Shown here piece after piece: positions 33,043-42,242 of a stretch of 64,000 nt of DNA. Origin of the DNA: DATAUK01 sp036268295 (GTDB lineage: Bacteria > Actinomycetota > Actinomycetes > JAFAQI01); the NCBI GenBank assembly GCA_036268295.1, contig DATAUK010000026.1, positions 1-64,000 of the forward strand, in the 5' to 3' direction. How positions within the stretch are numbered: the stretch's first letter is position 1; each line of letters starts with the position of its first letter. The translations under genes and the position numbers were made by a program. The notes beneath the pieces were generated by a model. That model searched no databases. It was not told where the DNA came from and saw only the letters and a list, made by a program, of their open reading frames with translations.

Positions 33043-33507
33043 GTCGCTGAGTGAAAGGTCGCGGAGCAGCTTCGCGACGTGGCCGGTCGCCTTGACGTTG
33101 TAGAACGCGTGGGCGATCTTGCCCTTCGGGTCGACGACGAACGTCGAGCGGATCACGCCGGTGACCTTCTTGCCGTACATCGTCTTCTCGCCCCAGGCGC
33201 CGTACCCGGTGAGGATCGACTTGTCCGGGTCGGAGAGCAGCGGGAAGGTCAGGTCGTGGGTCTCGCGGAACTTCGCCAGCTTGGCCGGCTTGTCCGGCGA
33301 GATCCCGACCACCGCGAAGCCGGAGTCGGACAGCAGCCCAAGGTTGTCCCTGAAGTCGCATGCTTGCTTGGTGCAGCCCGGCGTGAGCGCCGCCGGGTAG
33401 AAGTAGAGAACGACGTTCGCGCCTTTGAACTCCTTGAGTGTGCGCGTCTTCTCATCCGCGTCGACAGCGCTGAAGGCAGGGGCAGGATCACCGGGTGAGA
33501 GCCGCAT
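33034..33507 (-). CDS. bcp: Thioredoxin-dependent peroxiredoxin (Bcp/PrxQ)
   Basis: 157 residues. The peroxidatic cysteine is in PAALTPGCTKQACDFRD, with a second cysteine five residues later, the PrxQ 1-Cys/2-Cys arrangement; the usual 'KDNTPGCT' is here 'AALTPGCT'. VGISPDKPAKLAKF and YGKKVTGVIRSTFVVDPKG are family features. It reduces peroxides in the cytoplasm using thioredoxin. Its stop lies in the last copy of the tandem repeat, and the previous gene is convergent. Confidence 0.92.
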   Translation of the reverse strand: MRLSPGDPAPAFSAVDADEKTRTLKEFKGANVVLYFYPAALTPGCTKQACDFRDNLGLLSDSGFAVVGISPDKPAKLAKFRETHDLTFPLLSDPDKSILTGYGAWGEKTMYGKKVTGVIRSTFVVDPKGKIAHAFYNVKATGHVAKLLRDLSLSDSA

Positions 33508-33567
33508 GCGCAGACGCTAGTACGACGTGCCGCACCGCTTTCAACGGCGGTCGTGGCAGGATCAGGC

Positions 33568-34014
33568 ATGGCACAAGACGAGCCGCAGGACGCACCGTCC
33601 GAGGCGACTGGCGATGACGCCGCTGCCGATGAGGTCGAGGGCGCAGCACCGGTCGAAATATCAGCTGACGATGGAGGCGACGTGGCGGGCCGAGATCCAG
33701 ACGCGATAGCGCGCGAGATCGAGCAGACCAGGGCCGAGCTTGCGGACACGATCGATGCGATCGCCGACCGGATGAGCCCGAAGCGGGCGGCCGCTCGTGG
33801 GGCGGACGCGCTGAAGGCGCAGGTGTCGTCAGCGCGCAGCAAGGTGACGGGTGACTCGGCGACGCCGGCGAGCTCGGCGTCCGCCGATGAGCCGTCCTGG
33901 CCGGCCGCGTCAGCCGGCGGTGCCAACCCGGTCGCCGCGATGGCACCGAAGATTGCGGCCGTCGGTGCGGTCCTGCTGCTCGTGGTCCTCTGGCGGCGCC
34001 GCCGGTCCCGCTGA
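33568..34014 (+). CDS. DUF3618 domain membrane-anchored protein
   Basis: 148 residues from ATG 33568 (MAQDEPQ). A long acidic disordered head precedes the DUF3618 helix RDPDAIAREIEQTRAELADTIDAIADRMSP, and one C-terminal membrane helix (PKIAAVGAVLLLVVLW) ends in RRRRSR. DUF3618 proteins are common in actinobacteria and may tether complexes to the membrane; function is unknown. It begins divergent from bcp and lies 48 bases before the Rrf2 gene. Confidence 0.8.
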   Translation: MAQDEPQDAPSEATGDDAAADEVEGAAPVEISADDGGDVAGRDPDAIAREIEQTRAELADTIDAIADRMSPKRAAARGADALKAQVSSARSKVTGDSATPASSASADEPSWPAASAGGANPVAAMAPKIAAVGAVLLLVVLWRRRRSR

Positions 34015-34062
34015 TGGGGGCACTGCGGGCAGATTCGCCCGCGGTGCGGCAGACTGCGTACT

Positions 34063-34518
34063 GTGCGCGTTTCCGCGAAGTCTGACTACGCTGTCCGGGC
34101 GATGGCCGAGCTTGCCGTCGCGAGCGAGCAAGGGGCGGTCAAGGCCGAGCAGATCGCGGTCGCCCAGGACATCCCGCTGAACTTCCTGCTCGGCATCCTG
34201 CGCGAGTTGCGCAACTCCCATCTGGTACGCAGCCAGCGGGGTCGTGACGGTGGTTACGTGCTCAGCCGGCCGGCGAGCGAGATTGCTCTCGCCGACGTGA
34301 TCCGCGCCGTCGATGGGCCGCTGGCGAACGTCCGTGACCTCAGCCTGACCGAGCTGAGCTATCCAGGTGCCGCGGAGTCACTTCGCGAGGTGTGGATGGC
34401 GGTGCGGGGGAGCCTGCGCGAGGTGCTGGAGAACGTCTCGATCGCCGATCTGGCCGCCGGGCGGCTTCCTCGTAACGTCAAGGCACTTGCCGCGCGGCAT
34501 CAGGAAGAGCGCACCTGA
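34063..34518 (+). CDS. Rrf2-family transcriptional regulator without cysteines
   Basis: 151 residues from GTG 34063. The winged helix is MRVSAKSDYAVRAMAELAV, with recognition helix AEQIAVAQDIPLNFLLGILRELR and wing RSQRGRDGGYVLSRP. The sequence has no cysteine at all, so an iron-sulfur cluster as in IscR, NsrR or RsrR cannot form through cysteine. It may sense another ligand or act constitutively. It is convergent with the ssgA-like gene, with three bases between stops. Confidence 0.9.
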   Translation: MRVSAKSDYAVRAMAELAVASEQGAVKAEQIAVAQDIPLNFLLGILRELRNSHLVRSQRGRDGGYVLSRPASEIALADVIRAVDGPLANVRDLSLTELSYPGAAESLREVWMAVRGSLREVLENVSIADLAAGRLPRNVKALAARHQEERT

Positions 34519-34521
34519 CGC

Positions 34522-34944
34522 TCAGGCGATGAGCGCCTCGATCTCGGCGTCAAAGTCAATGTGGTCGAGTTCGCAACCGCTTGGTACGACGGTGAAGGAC
34601 TCGACGAGAAACTCCACGACCTTGTCCCGCGCGGCGATCATGGTGGCCAGCCGGTCGGTCGCCAGCGTGATCCGGATGTCGCGGCACGTCGTACCGTTCG
34701 CGGTTTCGGTCGCCGGCTCGACGGTGATGTCGCCGAGGCCGCAGGCCTCGCTGACCCCGTCGGCGAGCAGATCACGCCCGAACACCCACACGACCGGCTC
34801 GGCGCACTCGAGGCCGATGGCCAGCGAGACGGCGAGTGGATCGCTCGGGTCGTAGCGGAACTCGGCGGCGATCTCGGCGTCCCCGGTGTCGGCGCTGACG
34901 AACAGCGTCAACGGGGTCGTGACGGTGCGGGCCGGGTGCAACAT
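34522..34944 (-). CDS. SsgA-like sporulation and cell-division protein
   Basis: 140 residues from ATG 34944, chosen because GGAGG lies six bases upstream (complement at 34951-34955) and because SsgA similarity starts here; an upstream ATG at 35046 is not needed. Family patterns are TPLTLFVSADTGDAEIAAEFRYDPSDPLAV and EPVVWVFGRDLLADGV, with an acidic C-terminus. SsgA-like proteins of sporulating actinomycetes guide septum placement and FtsZ recruitment. Its presence is the best clue that the host has complex morphology. No ssgB partner lies nearby. Confidence 0.82.
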   Translation of the reverse strand: MLHPARTVTTPLTLFVSADTGDAEIAAEFRYDPSDPLAVSLAIGLECAEPVVWVFGRDLLADGVSEACGLGDITVEPATETANGTTCRDIRITLATDRLATMIAARDKVVEFLVESFTVVPSGCELDHIDFDAEIEALIA

Positions 34945-35036
34945 CAGGACCTCCGAGGTTGTGGCGATTGGCGATCGTTCGTCATCTCGATAACGACCGC
35001 CCGCGCCGGAGGTGACGGCCCTTTCCGACCGGTTTT

Positions 35037-35118
35037 CCCCGCGCATGTGCCATGCGTGGGGCTATAGCCCTACCGATGTCACATGCGCGGGCCTATAGGC
35101 CCACTGATGGCACATGCG
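35037..35118. repeat. Palindromic dispersed repeat, copy B
   Basis: 82 bp alignable without gaps to 10287-10368 (67 of 82 identical). The outer arm CGCATGTGCCAT pairs with ATGGCACATGCG. Inside are two perfect small palindromes, GGGCTATAGCCC and GGGCCTATAGGCCC. The element lies between the 3' end of the DUF3048 gene and the upstream region of the ssgA-like gene, so it may end the DUF3048 transcript or influence ssgA transcription. Confidence 0.85.
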
Positions 35119-35123
35119 TACGG

Positions 35124-36179
35124 CTAGAAGGAGGGTTTGGCTGGCCTTGGGAGCAGCTCGAGCCAGGTGCGGCCTGCGGCCAGTCGGATCACGTGACCCT
35201 TGTGGTCGAGAAGCTGCAGCCGGGACCCGATCTTGCGGCGCTTCCACGTGCCGGTGATCACCTTGCCGTTGCGGAACACCCACAGCGGGTTGTGGCCGAC
35301 CGTGACGTCCTCGGGTGAGGCATTGCCGAGCACGTCGCGCAGGCCGGTGCTGGCGATGTTGACGCCCATCACCACGACGTTGGTCGTGTTGAGCTGCGAG
35401 CCGTCGAGCAGCTTGTCGGTGGACCCGTTCTGAGTGCGCAGCCACCGGTTGTGGCTCCACTTCCACAGCGCGGTCGCCGCCGGCCAGGTGAGCGACACGT
35501 GGTGTGCCTTCTTGGCGGCCGGGTCGATGGCGCCGTAGCTGAACAACGGCTTGGGCGCCTTGAGGTGACGGCGCCGCGCGAGGCCGGCCTTGACCAGCTG
35601 CTTGGTCGAGGAGAACACGTTGTGCGGCGCCTCGTGGACGTCGCTGCGGTAGAAGTACTGCGGGTCGTTGTCCTGCGACACCAGTGCCGCGTCGCCATGG
35701 GCCTCGATCGGCGGTAGGTCGCGCGGGTTGGCGCCGGAGAACCCGAGCACGCTGCCGTGCAGCAGCGCCAGGATGTCGGCGTCTGAGATGCGTGCCGAGC
35801 GGATCGGGCCGACCTTGCCGGCGCTGCTGCACTGGAAGATCGCCATCAGCCGCGTCAGGCCACCTTCGACCAGCTCCTCGACGACGATGTCCGTGCTGTT
35901 GATGCCGGCCTGCGGCAGCGCGCCGACCACATTGTCGATCTTGACCCCGAGCGGTGGTCGAGAGACGTCCTGGTCCTTGCGCGGCGGCAGCCCGGTCAGC
36001 GGGCAGATCGGTCCTGCCGGTGGCTGCGCCTTGATCTGGGCGGCAGGGGCGGACGACGAGATGGCGGTCGACGGCTCAGCTGCCACCGGCGACTTGCTGG
36101 ACGAACTGCAGCCCGCAAGGGCAACAACGACAGAGATTGCGACGGCCAGCGGCACGACGCGGGTTAATTGCTGCTGCAT
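35124..36179 (-). CDS. DUF3048 lipoprotein (YerB-like)
   Basis: 351 residues. The lipoprotein signal is VPLAVAISVVVALAGC followed by SSSSKS. The mature protein has ICPLTGLPPRKDQDVSRPPLGVKIDN, DIVVEELVEGGLTRLMAIFQ and VGPIRSARISDADILA, which are DUF3048 signatures. Function is unknown; homologs are exported and often sit near cell-wall genes. It overlaps the LCP gene upstream by 16 bases, which points to a joint envelope role. A palindromic repeat follows its stop. Confidence 0.87.
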   Translation of the reverse strand: MQQQLTRVVPLAVAISVVVALAGCSSSSKSPVAAEPSTAISSSAPAAQIKAQPPAGPICPLTGLPPRKDQDVSRPPLGVKIDNVVGALPQAGINSTDIVVEELVEGGLTRLMAIFQCSSAGKVGPIRSARISDADILALLHGSVLGFSGANPRDLPPIEAHGDAALVSQDNDPQYFYRSDVHEAPHNVFSSTKQLVKAGLARRRHLKAPKPLFSYGAIDPAAKKAHHVSLTWPAATALWKWSHNRWLRTQNGSTDKLLDGSQLNTTNVVVMGVNIASTGLRDVLGNASPEDVTVGHNPLWVFRNGKVITGTWKRRKIGSRLQLLDHKGHVIRLAAGRTWLELLPRPAKPSF

Positions 36180-37828
36180 GGATTGCTCGCTCCAGTCGTC
36201 ACAGTGGGTCTTTCGGTCGAGTTCGAGACGTGAACGGCCTTGACCGTCGAGTAGTTGGATCCGACCAGCAGCTCGATGCCGTTGCCGAGCGCGCTGTCCT
36301 TCCGCTTGATCGAGCCGGGTACGGCGGCCACCACGGTGTTTGCTGACTGCCCGCGGCTCGCGCCGTACAACACGACGGTCTGGTTCGGGTTGGCACTGTT
36401 CGGAGCGTCCGTGGTGTTGGCGATCGAGAACCCGACGCCGGCCAACGCCTGGCCCGCCTTTGCCGCCAAGCCATTGATGCTACTGGCGTTGAGGACCGTC
36501 AGCGAGATATTGCTCGGCGCCACCGTGAGGTGCGAGGGCTTGGTGACGTTGGTGATCGGCTTGTCGGCGGCGAAGTCGTGGAACAGCCGCTTCGAGAGCA
36601 CCGGGTCCCACAGCACCGAGGAGCCGACCGGTGTCGACAGCGCAGTGTTGGACAGTGGCACCGTCAGCAGGTTGACGTTCTTCGGCGACATCGAGTGCAG
36701 CTTGCGGGCGAGGCTGAGCATCTCGGACTTGCCAAGGCCCTTGTTGACCGTCAGCGAGCCGGTCACGCTCTTGAGGAAACCGTAGAGCTTCGGCAGGTTG
36801 AGCAGTACGCCGGCGCTCTCGGCCTTGTTGAGCATCGCGGCCATGAACTTCTGCTGCCGCTGGATCCGGCCGAGGTCGCCCTGCGACGGGTCGAACTCGC
36901 GGGCCCGGACATACTCGAGGGCCTGCGCGCCGTTGAGCGTCGTGTGACCGGCCGGCAGCTCGAGCCCGCTGCCGGAGTACTGCCCTGCGCTGTTGCGCAC
37001 GACCGGGTCGTGGATCGCCTTCGCGTTGCAGATCGGGACGCCGCCAAGCTTGTCGACCATCGTGACGAAACCCTCGAAGTTGATCTCCACGTAGTCGTTG
37101 ACCGGGACGTGGGTGTTCGCGATGACGGTGCTCACGGTGAGGGTGGCGCCGCCGAAGGAGTACGCCGCGTTGAGCTTGTTCTTCGCGGCCGATACGACGG
37201 CCTGGCCGTTGGCGCACTTGCCGTGCGTCGGCGGATCGCCGCTCGGGCAGTGGGCCGGGATCGTGACGTAGGAGTCACGGGGCAGGCTCACCATGTCGGC
37301 CTTGCCGCCGTTCGCGGGGATGTGCAGCAGGATCATGGTGTCCGAGCGCTGGCCCGGATCACTGCCCACATGCAGCGACTTCTTCTGCGCCTTGGTGAGG
37401 CCGGCCCGGCTGTCGGAGCCGATGATCAGCACGTTGAGCCCCTTGCCGCCGTTGGCGCTGATGCACGACGCGCAGTTCTTGGTGGTGATGTTGTTGAAGA
37501 TCGAGGAGATCGCCACCCAGGCGATGCCGACGACTGCCACCAGCACGATCGCCATGGCGAGCGCGACGGTGCCGAGCAGCCGGCGGCGGGTCCAGCTGCG
37601 CATCCGGCGCGGACCCCAGCTGCGGTACTGCCCCGGCGGCAGGCCGCCACCCGGCGGACGGGCGGCGGGCGGTCGAGCGGAAGGCGGGGCGGCCGTGCCG
37701 GTGGCCGGCTTCGACGGGGGCTGGCGGCGAGCGGCCGGCCGCCTCGGATCCAGCTCCGGCGGCAGTGGCCGCCGAGGCGGCTGAGGAGGGGGGCCGTCAT
37801 CAGGATGCCCGTCGTAAGGCCCGGTCAC
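36164..37828 (-). CDS. LytR-CpsA-Psr (LCP) protein with LytR_C domain, copy 1
   Basis: 554 residues. A long proline/arginine-rich cytoplasmic head (about 80 residues) precedes one membrane helix (LLGTVALAMAIVLVAVVGIAWVAI). The LCP domain has NVLIIGSDSRAG, RSDTMILLHIPANGG and MVSLPRDSYVTIP, with later VEINFEGFVTMVDKLGGVPI and AREFDPSQGDLGRIQRQQKF. The LytR_C domain is at about residues 440-525. LCP enzymes attach glycopolymers (arabinogalactan or teichoic-acid-like) to peptidoglycan on the outer membrane face. It is coupled to the DUF3048 gene and lies upstream of the GT2 gene. Confidence 0.93.
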   Translation of the reverse strand: MTGPYDGHPDDGPPPQPPRRPLPPELDPRRPAARRQPPSKPATGTAAPPSARPPAARPPGGGLPPGQYRSWGPRRMRSWTRRRLLGTVALAMAIVLVAVVGIAWVAISSIFNNITTKNCASCISANGGKGLNVLIIGSDSRAGLTKAQKKSLHVGSDPGQRSDTMILLHIPANGGKADMVSLPRDSYVTIPAHCPSGDPPTHGKCANGQAVVSAAKNKLNAAYSFGGATLTVSTVIANTHVPVNDYVEINFEGFVTMVDKLGGVPICNAKAIHDPVVRNSAGQYSGSGLELPAGHTTLNGAQALEYVRAREFDPSQGDLGRIQRQQKFMAAMLNKAESAGVLLNLPKLYGFLKSVTGSLTVNKGLGKSEMLSLARKLHSMSPKNVNLLTVPLSNTALSTPVGSSVLWDPVLSKRLFHDFAADKPITNVTKPSHLTVAPSNISLTVLNASSINGLAAKAGQALAGVGFSIANTTDAPNSANPNQTVVLYGASRGQSANTVVAAVPGSIKRKDSALGNGIELLVGSNYSTVKAVHVSNSTERPTVTTGASNPCSSN

Positions 37829-37933
37829 GCGGTGGAACCTCCGACTATGGGGACAGATGGGACAGAGCCGAATTCGATGCTAGGCGAGTGCATGGTCACG
37901 ACCCGAGTCGCCACGCGGTAACGTGCCCGCGCG

Positions 37934-38938
37934 ATGAACGCCGCTACCCACGACCTTCGGCAGCCAGTTTCGGTCGTCCTGCCGGTGCTCGACGAGCAAC
38001 GGCATCTGCGCGCCGCGGTTCGTTCGGTGCTCGACCAGGACTATCCGGGTGACATCGAGGTGGTGCTCGCGCTGGGACCGTCCAAGGACCGATCCGACGA
38101 GGTCGCCGCCGACCTTGCTCAGGATCCTCGGGTGCGCCTGGTCGCAAACCCGACCGGCCGGACGCCGAACGGGCTCAACCTCGCGGTCGCGGCGAGCCGC
38201 TATCCGATCGTCGCCCGGGTGGACGGGCACTCGGTGATCCCGCCCGACTACCTGCGCACCGCGGTGGAGTTGCTCGAGCGCACCGGCGCCGACAACGTCG
38301 GCGGGCTGATGTCGGCCAAGGGAGTCACGAGCCTCGAGCAGGCGATCGCGACCGCGATGACCAGCAAGCTCGGCGTCGGCAACGCACCGTTTCATGTCGG
38401 CGGCGGCGAAGGCCCGGCAGACACCGTCTATCTCGGGGTGTTTCGACGCAGCGCGCTCGAGCGGGTCGGTGGGTACGACGAGAGCTTCGTCCGGGCCCAG
38501 GACTGGGAGATGAACTACCGGATCCGCTCCACCGGCGGGCTGGTGTGGTTCTCGCCCGCGCTGTCGGTGTCCTACCGGCCGCGAAGCTCCCTCGCGACTC
38601 TCGCGAGGCAGTATTTCCACTACGGCCGCTGGCGTCGGCAGGTCATGCGGGCTCATCCGGGCTCGGTCAACCTTCGCTATCTCGCGCCGCCGTCGGCGGT
38701 GTTGGGTGTGGTCGCTGGTCTCGTACTCTCAACGTTCGTCTCGTTGCTGGCGTTGACGCTTCCGGTCGGCTATCTGTTGCTCGTGGTCGCCGGATCTGTG
38801 GCGGTGGGGCGTGGCGTGGCGCTGCGTGCCCGCATCTGGCTACCGCTGGTGCTGGTCACTATGCACATGACCTGGGGAGCCGGCTTCCTGTCCTCGTGGC
38901 GAAACCTTGCTGATTCCGAGGCTCAGCGCTCAGACTGA
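37934..38938 (+). CDS. GT2 glycosyltransferase, membrane-anchored
   Basis: 334 residues. The GT-A core is VSVVLPVLDEQRHLRAAVRSVLDQDYPG, with VARVDGHSVIPPDYL as the nucleotide-sugar site and RAQDWEMNYRI as the acceptor-side acidic motif. The C-terminal third has three membrane helices (VLGVVAGLVLSTFVSLL, ALTLPVGYLLLVVAGSVAV, LPLVLVTMHMTWGAG). It probably transfers a sugar for a wall polymer. It sits between two LCP genes and is divergent from the first and convergent with the second. Confidence 0.87.
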   Translation: MNAATHDLRQPVSVVLPVLDEQRHLRAAVRSVLDQDYPGDIEVVLALGPSKDRSDEVAADLAQDPRVRLVANPTGRTPNGLNLAVAASRYPIVARVDGHSVIPPDYLRTAVELLERTGADNVGGLMSAKGVTSLEQAIATAMTSKLGVGNAPFHVGGGEGPADTVYLGVFRRSALERVGGYDESFVRAQDWEMNYRIRSTGGLVWFSPALSVSYRPRSSLATLARQYFHYGRWRRQVMRAHPGSVNLRYLAPPSAVLGVVAGLVLSTFVSLLALTLPVGYLLLVVAGSVAVGRGVALRARIWLPLVLVTMHMTWGAGFLSSWRNLADSEAQRSD

Positions 38939-38962
38939 GAATTGGCTGAGAACCAACAAGAA

Positions 38963-40525
38963 CTAGCTCAGGCAGCCCGGCTTGGCGGCGGAGATCGAGG
39001 AGATCGACGGCGTCGCCGTCGGGGTCGGACTGGTGCTGCCACCGCTGCTGATGGTCACGTGAACCACCTTGGTGAAGTCGCTGCCGATGATCAGCGTGAT
39101 CACCGAGCCGGCAGCGGGGTCGGCCTTGCGGACCGAGCCGGGCACTGACTCCGCGACCGTCTGCGAGGACTGCACCTTGGTGCTTCCGTACTTCACGATC
39201 GTCGAGGTGTAGTTCTCGTTCGGAGCGTCGCCGACAGTCCCGATGTGGAAGCCCTGCGCCTCGAGTTTCGTCGCGACCGTGTGGGCGATACCGCGTTGGG
39301 TGGTGCCGTTCTCGACGTTGATCGTGATGTTGCTCGGCGCAACGGTCAGTGGCGGCGTGCTCACGGTCGGGGTCGGAGACGGGCTCGCGGATGCGCCGGG
39401 CTTGGGTTTAGTGCCTGGGATCGGAGTGTCGTCCTTGATCGCCTTCCACAACGCCGGCGCCTTGCTCGGATCCCACTCGACATCGCCGTAGGGCATCCCT
39501 GGATACGACGTGAGGTTCGGGACGGTCAACAGCCGGACGCCGCCGGCGCCGACGTTGTGCAAAGCGTCGGCGAGCTTGCGCATGGTGCCGAGGCTGATGC
39601 CGTCAGTCGTCAGCGAGCTTGCCGCAGCGAGCAGGAAGTGCTGGAGCCTCAACGGGTGGACGAGCAGGCCGGAGCTGGTCGCCTTGCGGATCATCGCGCC
39701 GATGAACTCCTGCTGCCGCTTGATCCGGGGTAGGTCGCCGCCGCCGTCGAGGTTGTAGCGGGCGCGCATCAGTGCGAGCGCCTGCGAACCGTCGATCTCG
39801 ACGCTCTTGCCGGCCGGCAGCTTGAGGTCGCTGCCGTGATACGCCCCGTCGACGTCGACGATCGGATCGTCCAGCGGCTTCGCCACGCACATCTTGACGC
39901 CGCCCAGCGCGTCGACCATTTTCTCGAAGCCGGTGAAGTCAACGACCAGGAAGTGGTCGATCTTGATCCCGGTGAGCGACTCGATGGCTTCCGCGGTGCA
40001 ACTCGGGGCATACTTCGCGTCGAGCTGGCCGCCGATCGAGAACGCAGCGTTGAACTTCTCCTGCTCGGGTTGTGACTGCTTGTTGCCAGGTCCGATGACG
40101 CACGAAGGGATCTTGACGTAGGAATCGCGCGGGATGCTGATCAGCGTCGCGCCGGAGTTGTTGGCCGAGATGTGCAGGATGATCGTGGTGTCCGAGCGGG
40201 CGCCGGCGATCTTCGCGCCTCCGGTGCCCTTACCGTTGGCCCCGGCCCGTGAGTCGGATCCGATCAGAAGGAAGTTCTCGGCCTTCGTCGCCGTCGGCGG
40301 TTTCGTGGGCTGCTTGAATCCTTTTGCGGTGTAACGCGGGACAACCGTCAGCTTGCTATTGATGTAGTAGTAGTCGGCGACCGCGCCGCCGACGCCGAGC
40401 ACCAGCACGATCGCCACCGCGATCGATGTCCATTTCAGGATCCTTCGCCGTCGCGAGTGACGCGGCGGTTGGCCACCGGAGGCAGGCGGTGTCGGTGACT
40501 CTGGGGACGCCAGTGGCGTCGTCAC
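38963..40525 (-). CDS. LytR-CpsA-Psr (LCP) protein with LytR_C domain, copy 2
   Basis: 520 residues from GTG 40525, after AAGGAG; the longer upstream frame to 40789 is antisense to the divergent gene. One membrane helix (WTSIAVAIVLVLGVGGAVADYYYI) then the LCP core ENFLLIGSDSRAG, RSDTTIILHISANN, LISIPRDSYVKIPSC and DHFLVVDFTGFEKMVDALGGVKM. LytR_C lies near the C-terminus (NITINVENGTTQRGIAHTVA) followed by a Ser/Thr/Pro tail. Two LCP paralogs within 4 kb suggest two glycopolymers or redundancy. It is convergent with GT2 and divergent from SpoIID. Confidence 0.92.
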   Translation of the reverse strand: MTTPLASPESPTPPASGGQPPRHSRRRRILKWTSIAVAIVLVLGVGGAVADYYYINSKLTVVPRYTAKGFKQPTKPPTATKAENFLLIGSDSRAGANGKGTGGAKIAGARSDTTIILHISANNSGATLISIPRDSYVKIPSCVIGPGNKQSQPEQEKFNAAFSIGGQLDAKYAPSCTAEAIESLTGIKIDHFLVVDFTGFEKMVDALGGVKMCVAKPLDDPIVDVDGAYHGSDLKLPAGKSVEIDGSQALALMRARYNLDGGGDLPRIKRQQEFIGAMIRKATSSGLLVHPLRLQHFLLAAASSLTTDGISLGTMRKLADALHNVGAGGVRLLTVPNLTSYPGMPYGDVEWDPSKAPALWKAIKDDTPIPGTKPKPGASASPSPTPTVSTPPLTVAPSNITINVENGTTQRGIAHTVATKLEAQGFHIGTVGDAPNENYTSTIVKYGSTKVQSSQTVAESVPGSVRKADPAAGSVITLIIGSDFTKVVHVTISSGGSTSPTPTATPSISSISAAKPGCLS

Positions 40526-40700
40526 GTGACAATGCTCCTTGTTCGACGGCAGGTGACCTGGTTCTGACGGCAGGTCGCCCGGCCGATCCACCCACAGGAT
40601 AGTTGCGGTTTGCTGAGGAGACGCTGAAACGTCACCTGCGGTTGGCTTGGTGGCGGACCAGGCGTCAAGGAGGCGAAGCTTTGGGTCGAATGAGACTGAT

Positions 40701-42224
40701 GTGACGAATCGCAACCGGATCCTGCGTGCCGCCGCCGCCACCGCGGTGATGGCCGGGCTGGCGATCGCGCCTGTCGTGCAGGCGGACACGGCGGGTGCCG
40801 CCGCGCGTCCGAGCGCTTCGCATCCGGAGATCTATCCGGTGCCATCCGGTGGCGTTTTCACCTTCCACGGCCGCGGTTTCGGCCACGGCCACGGCATGTC
40901 CCAGTGGGGTGCGTACGGCGCGGCCAAGGTCTATCACCTGTCGACGAACCAGATCCTGCACTTCTACTACCCGCACACCACGCTGGCGACGAGATCGACG
41001 ATGCGCACCATCCGGGTGCTGCTGACAGCGGCCGATGCGCCTGGTCGGGGCTATCTGCAGGTCAATCCAGCGGCCGGGCTCGCTGTGACCGTGGGCGCTG
41101 CTGAGCCGCGGGTGCTGCCGACCAAGAACGACGCGCATCAGGCGATCACCGGCTGGCGGTTGCTGCGAAGCGGCACCGCGGTGCACCTGCGCGACGAGGC
41201 GGCCGGCAAGTGGCACATGTTCGCCTCGGTAGGCAGGGGTGCGACGTTCACCGACGCCGCGTCAGTCATCCCGGTGGTCGAGCCGAGCGGGGTGGCGAGC
41301 TATCGCGGCGCGATGGTCGCCGAGCTCGAGTCAGGTGCTCTCGAGGCGGTGAACGACGTCAATCTCGAGCTCTATCTGCAAGGCGTCGTGCCGGCCGAGA
41401 TGTCGTCGTCCTGGCCGGTCGCAGCATTGCAGGCTCAGGCGGTTGCGGCCCGCACCTACGCCCGGCGCGGCATTGGGCATCCCAAGGCGAGCTGGTACGA
41501 CGCGGACGGCGACACCCGCGACCAGGCCTATGACGGGGTGAGCGTGGAGGCCAGACGAAGCACGAACGCGATCAAGGCGACCGCCGGTGAGATCATCGTC
41601 GACTCCTCCGACCGGGCGATCCTCGCGCAGTACGCCGCGGCAGACGGCGGCTGGACGGTGTCCGGCGGCGAGACCTACCTTCCGGCCAAACACGATCCGT
41701 ACGACGGCGCCGTTCCGAACTCGGCGCACGTCTGGACCACCTCGGTCTCGGCAGCCGATCTGGTCGCGTCGTACCCGAAGCTGGGTTCGTTGACCAAGAT
41801 CGAGATCACCCGCCGCGACGGCGACGGGGCGTGGGGCGGCCGGGTCATGGCGCTGAAGCTGGTCGGGACAAAAACCACTGTCTCGTTGTCAGGCATCGAC
41901 CTGCAGTTTGCGCTCGGCTTGCGAAGTCCGTGGTTCCGCCCGGTGCCGACGCCCGGAGCGCCTACCGCGCTTTCTGCGAAGGTCGCCAAGCAGACCGTCA
42001 CTGCGACCTGGAAGGCGCCGGCGGCGATTGCCGGCGCGGCACGGGTGACCGGATATCGGGTCACCGTCTCGCCCGGCGGCCACCATCGGCAGGTGACGGC
42101 AAAGGCGCTGACCGCCTCGGTTCCGAAGCTAGCGGCGGGCACCTACACCGTGAGCGTGGTGGGGTTGAGCGCCGCCGGTTCCGGTCCGGCGGCGGTCGCG
42201 ACCGTGAAGGTCAAAAGTTCCTAA
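40701..42224 (+). CDS. Secreted SpoIID/LytB-domain protein with FnIII domain
   Basis: 507 residues from GTG 40701. Signal peptide at about residues 1-35 (ILRAAAATAVMAGLAIAP). The SpoIID domain includes FTFHGRGFGHGHGMSQWGAYGAAK, NLELYLQGVVPAEMSSSWP and ALQAQAVAARTYA. SpoIID proteins are peptidoglycan lytic transglycosylases of denuded glycans in sporulating Firmicutes; actinobacterial members act in wall remodelling. The last 90 residues form a fibronectin-III fold (APTALSAKVAKQTVTATWKAP). Divergent from LCP copy 2 and close to pirin. Confidence 0.87.
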   Translation: MTNRNRILRAAAATAVMAGLAIAPVVQADTAGAAARPSASHPEIYPVPSGGVFTFHGRGFGHGHGMSQWGAYGAAKVYHLSTNQILHFYYPHTTLATRSTMRTIRVLLTAADAPGRGYLQVNPAAGLAVTVGAAEPRVLPTKNDAHQAITGWRLLRSGTAVHLRDEAAGKWHMFASVGRGATFTDAASVIPVVEPSGVASYRGAMVAELESGALEAVNDVNLELYLQGVVPAEMSSSWPVAALQAQAVAARTYARRGIGHPKASWYDADGDTRDQAYDGVSVEARRSTNAIKATAGEIIVDSSDRAILAQYAAADGGWTVSGGETYLPAKHDPYDGAVPNSAHVWTTSVSAADLVASYPKLGSLTKIEITRRDGDGAWGGRVMALKLVGTKTTVSLSGIDLQFALGLRSPWFRPVPTPGAPTALSAKVAKQTVTATWKAPAAIAGAARVTGYRVTVSPGGHHRQVTAKALTASVPKLAAGTYTVSVVGLSAAGSGPAAVATVKVKSS

Positions 42225-42242
42225 CGGAAACGGCCGCGACGA

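Noticed and set aside
36530..37921. 463-codon plus-strand frame opposite LCP copy 1
   Set aside because: Composition of an antisense frame; the LCP motifs are on the minus strand.
40526..40700. Doubled ACGGCAGGT between the divergent LCP and SpoIID genes as an operator
   Set aside because: Only two short copies and no known regulator; too weak to call.
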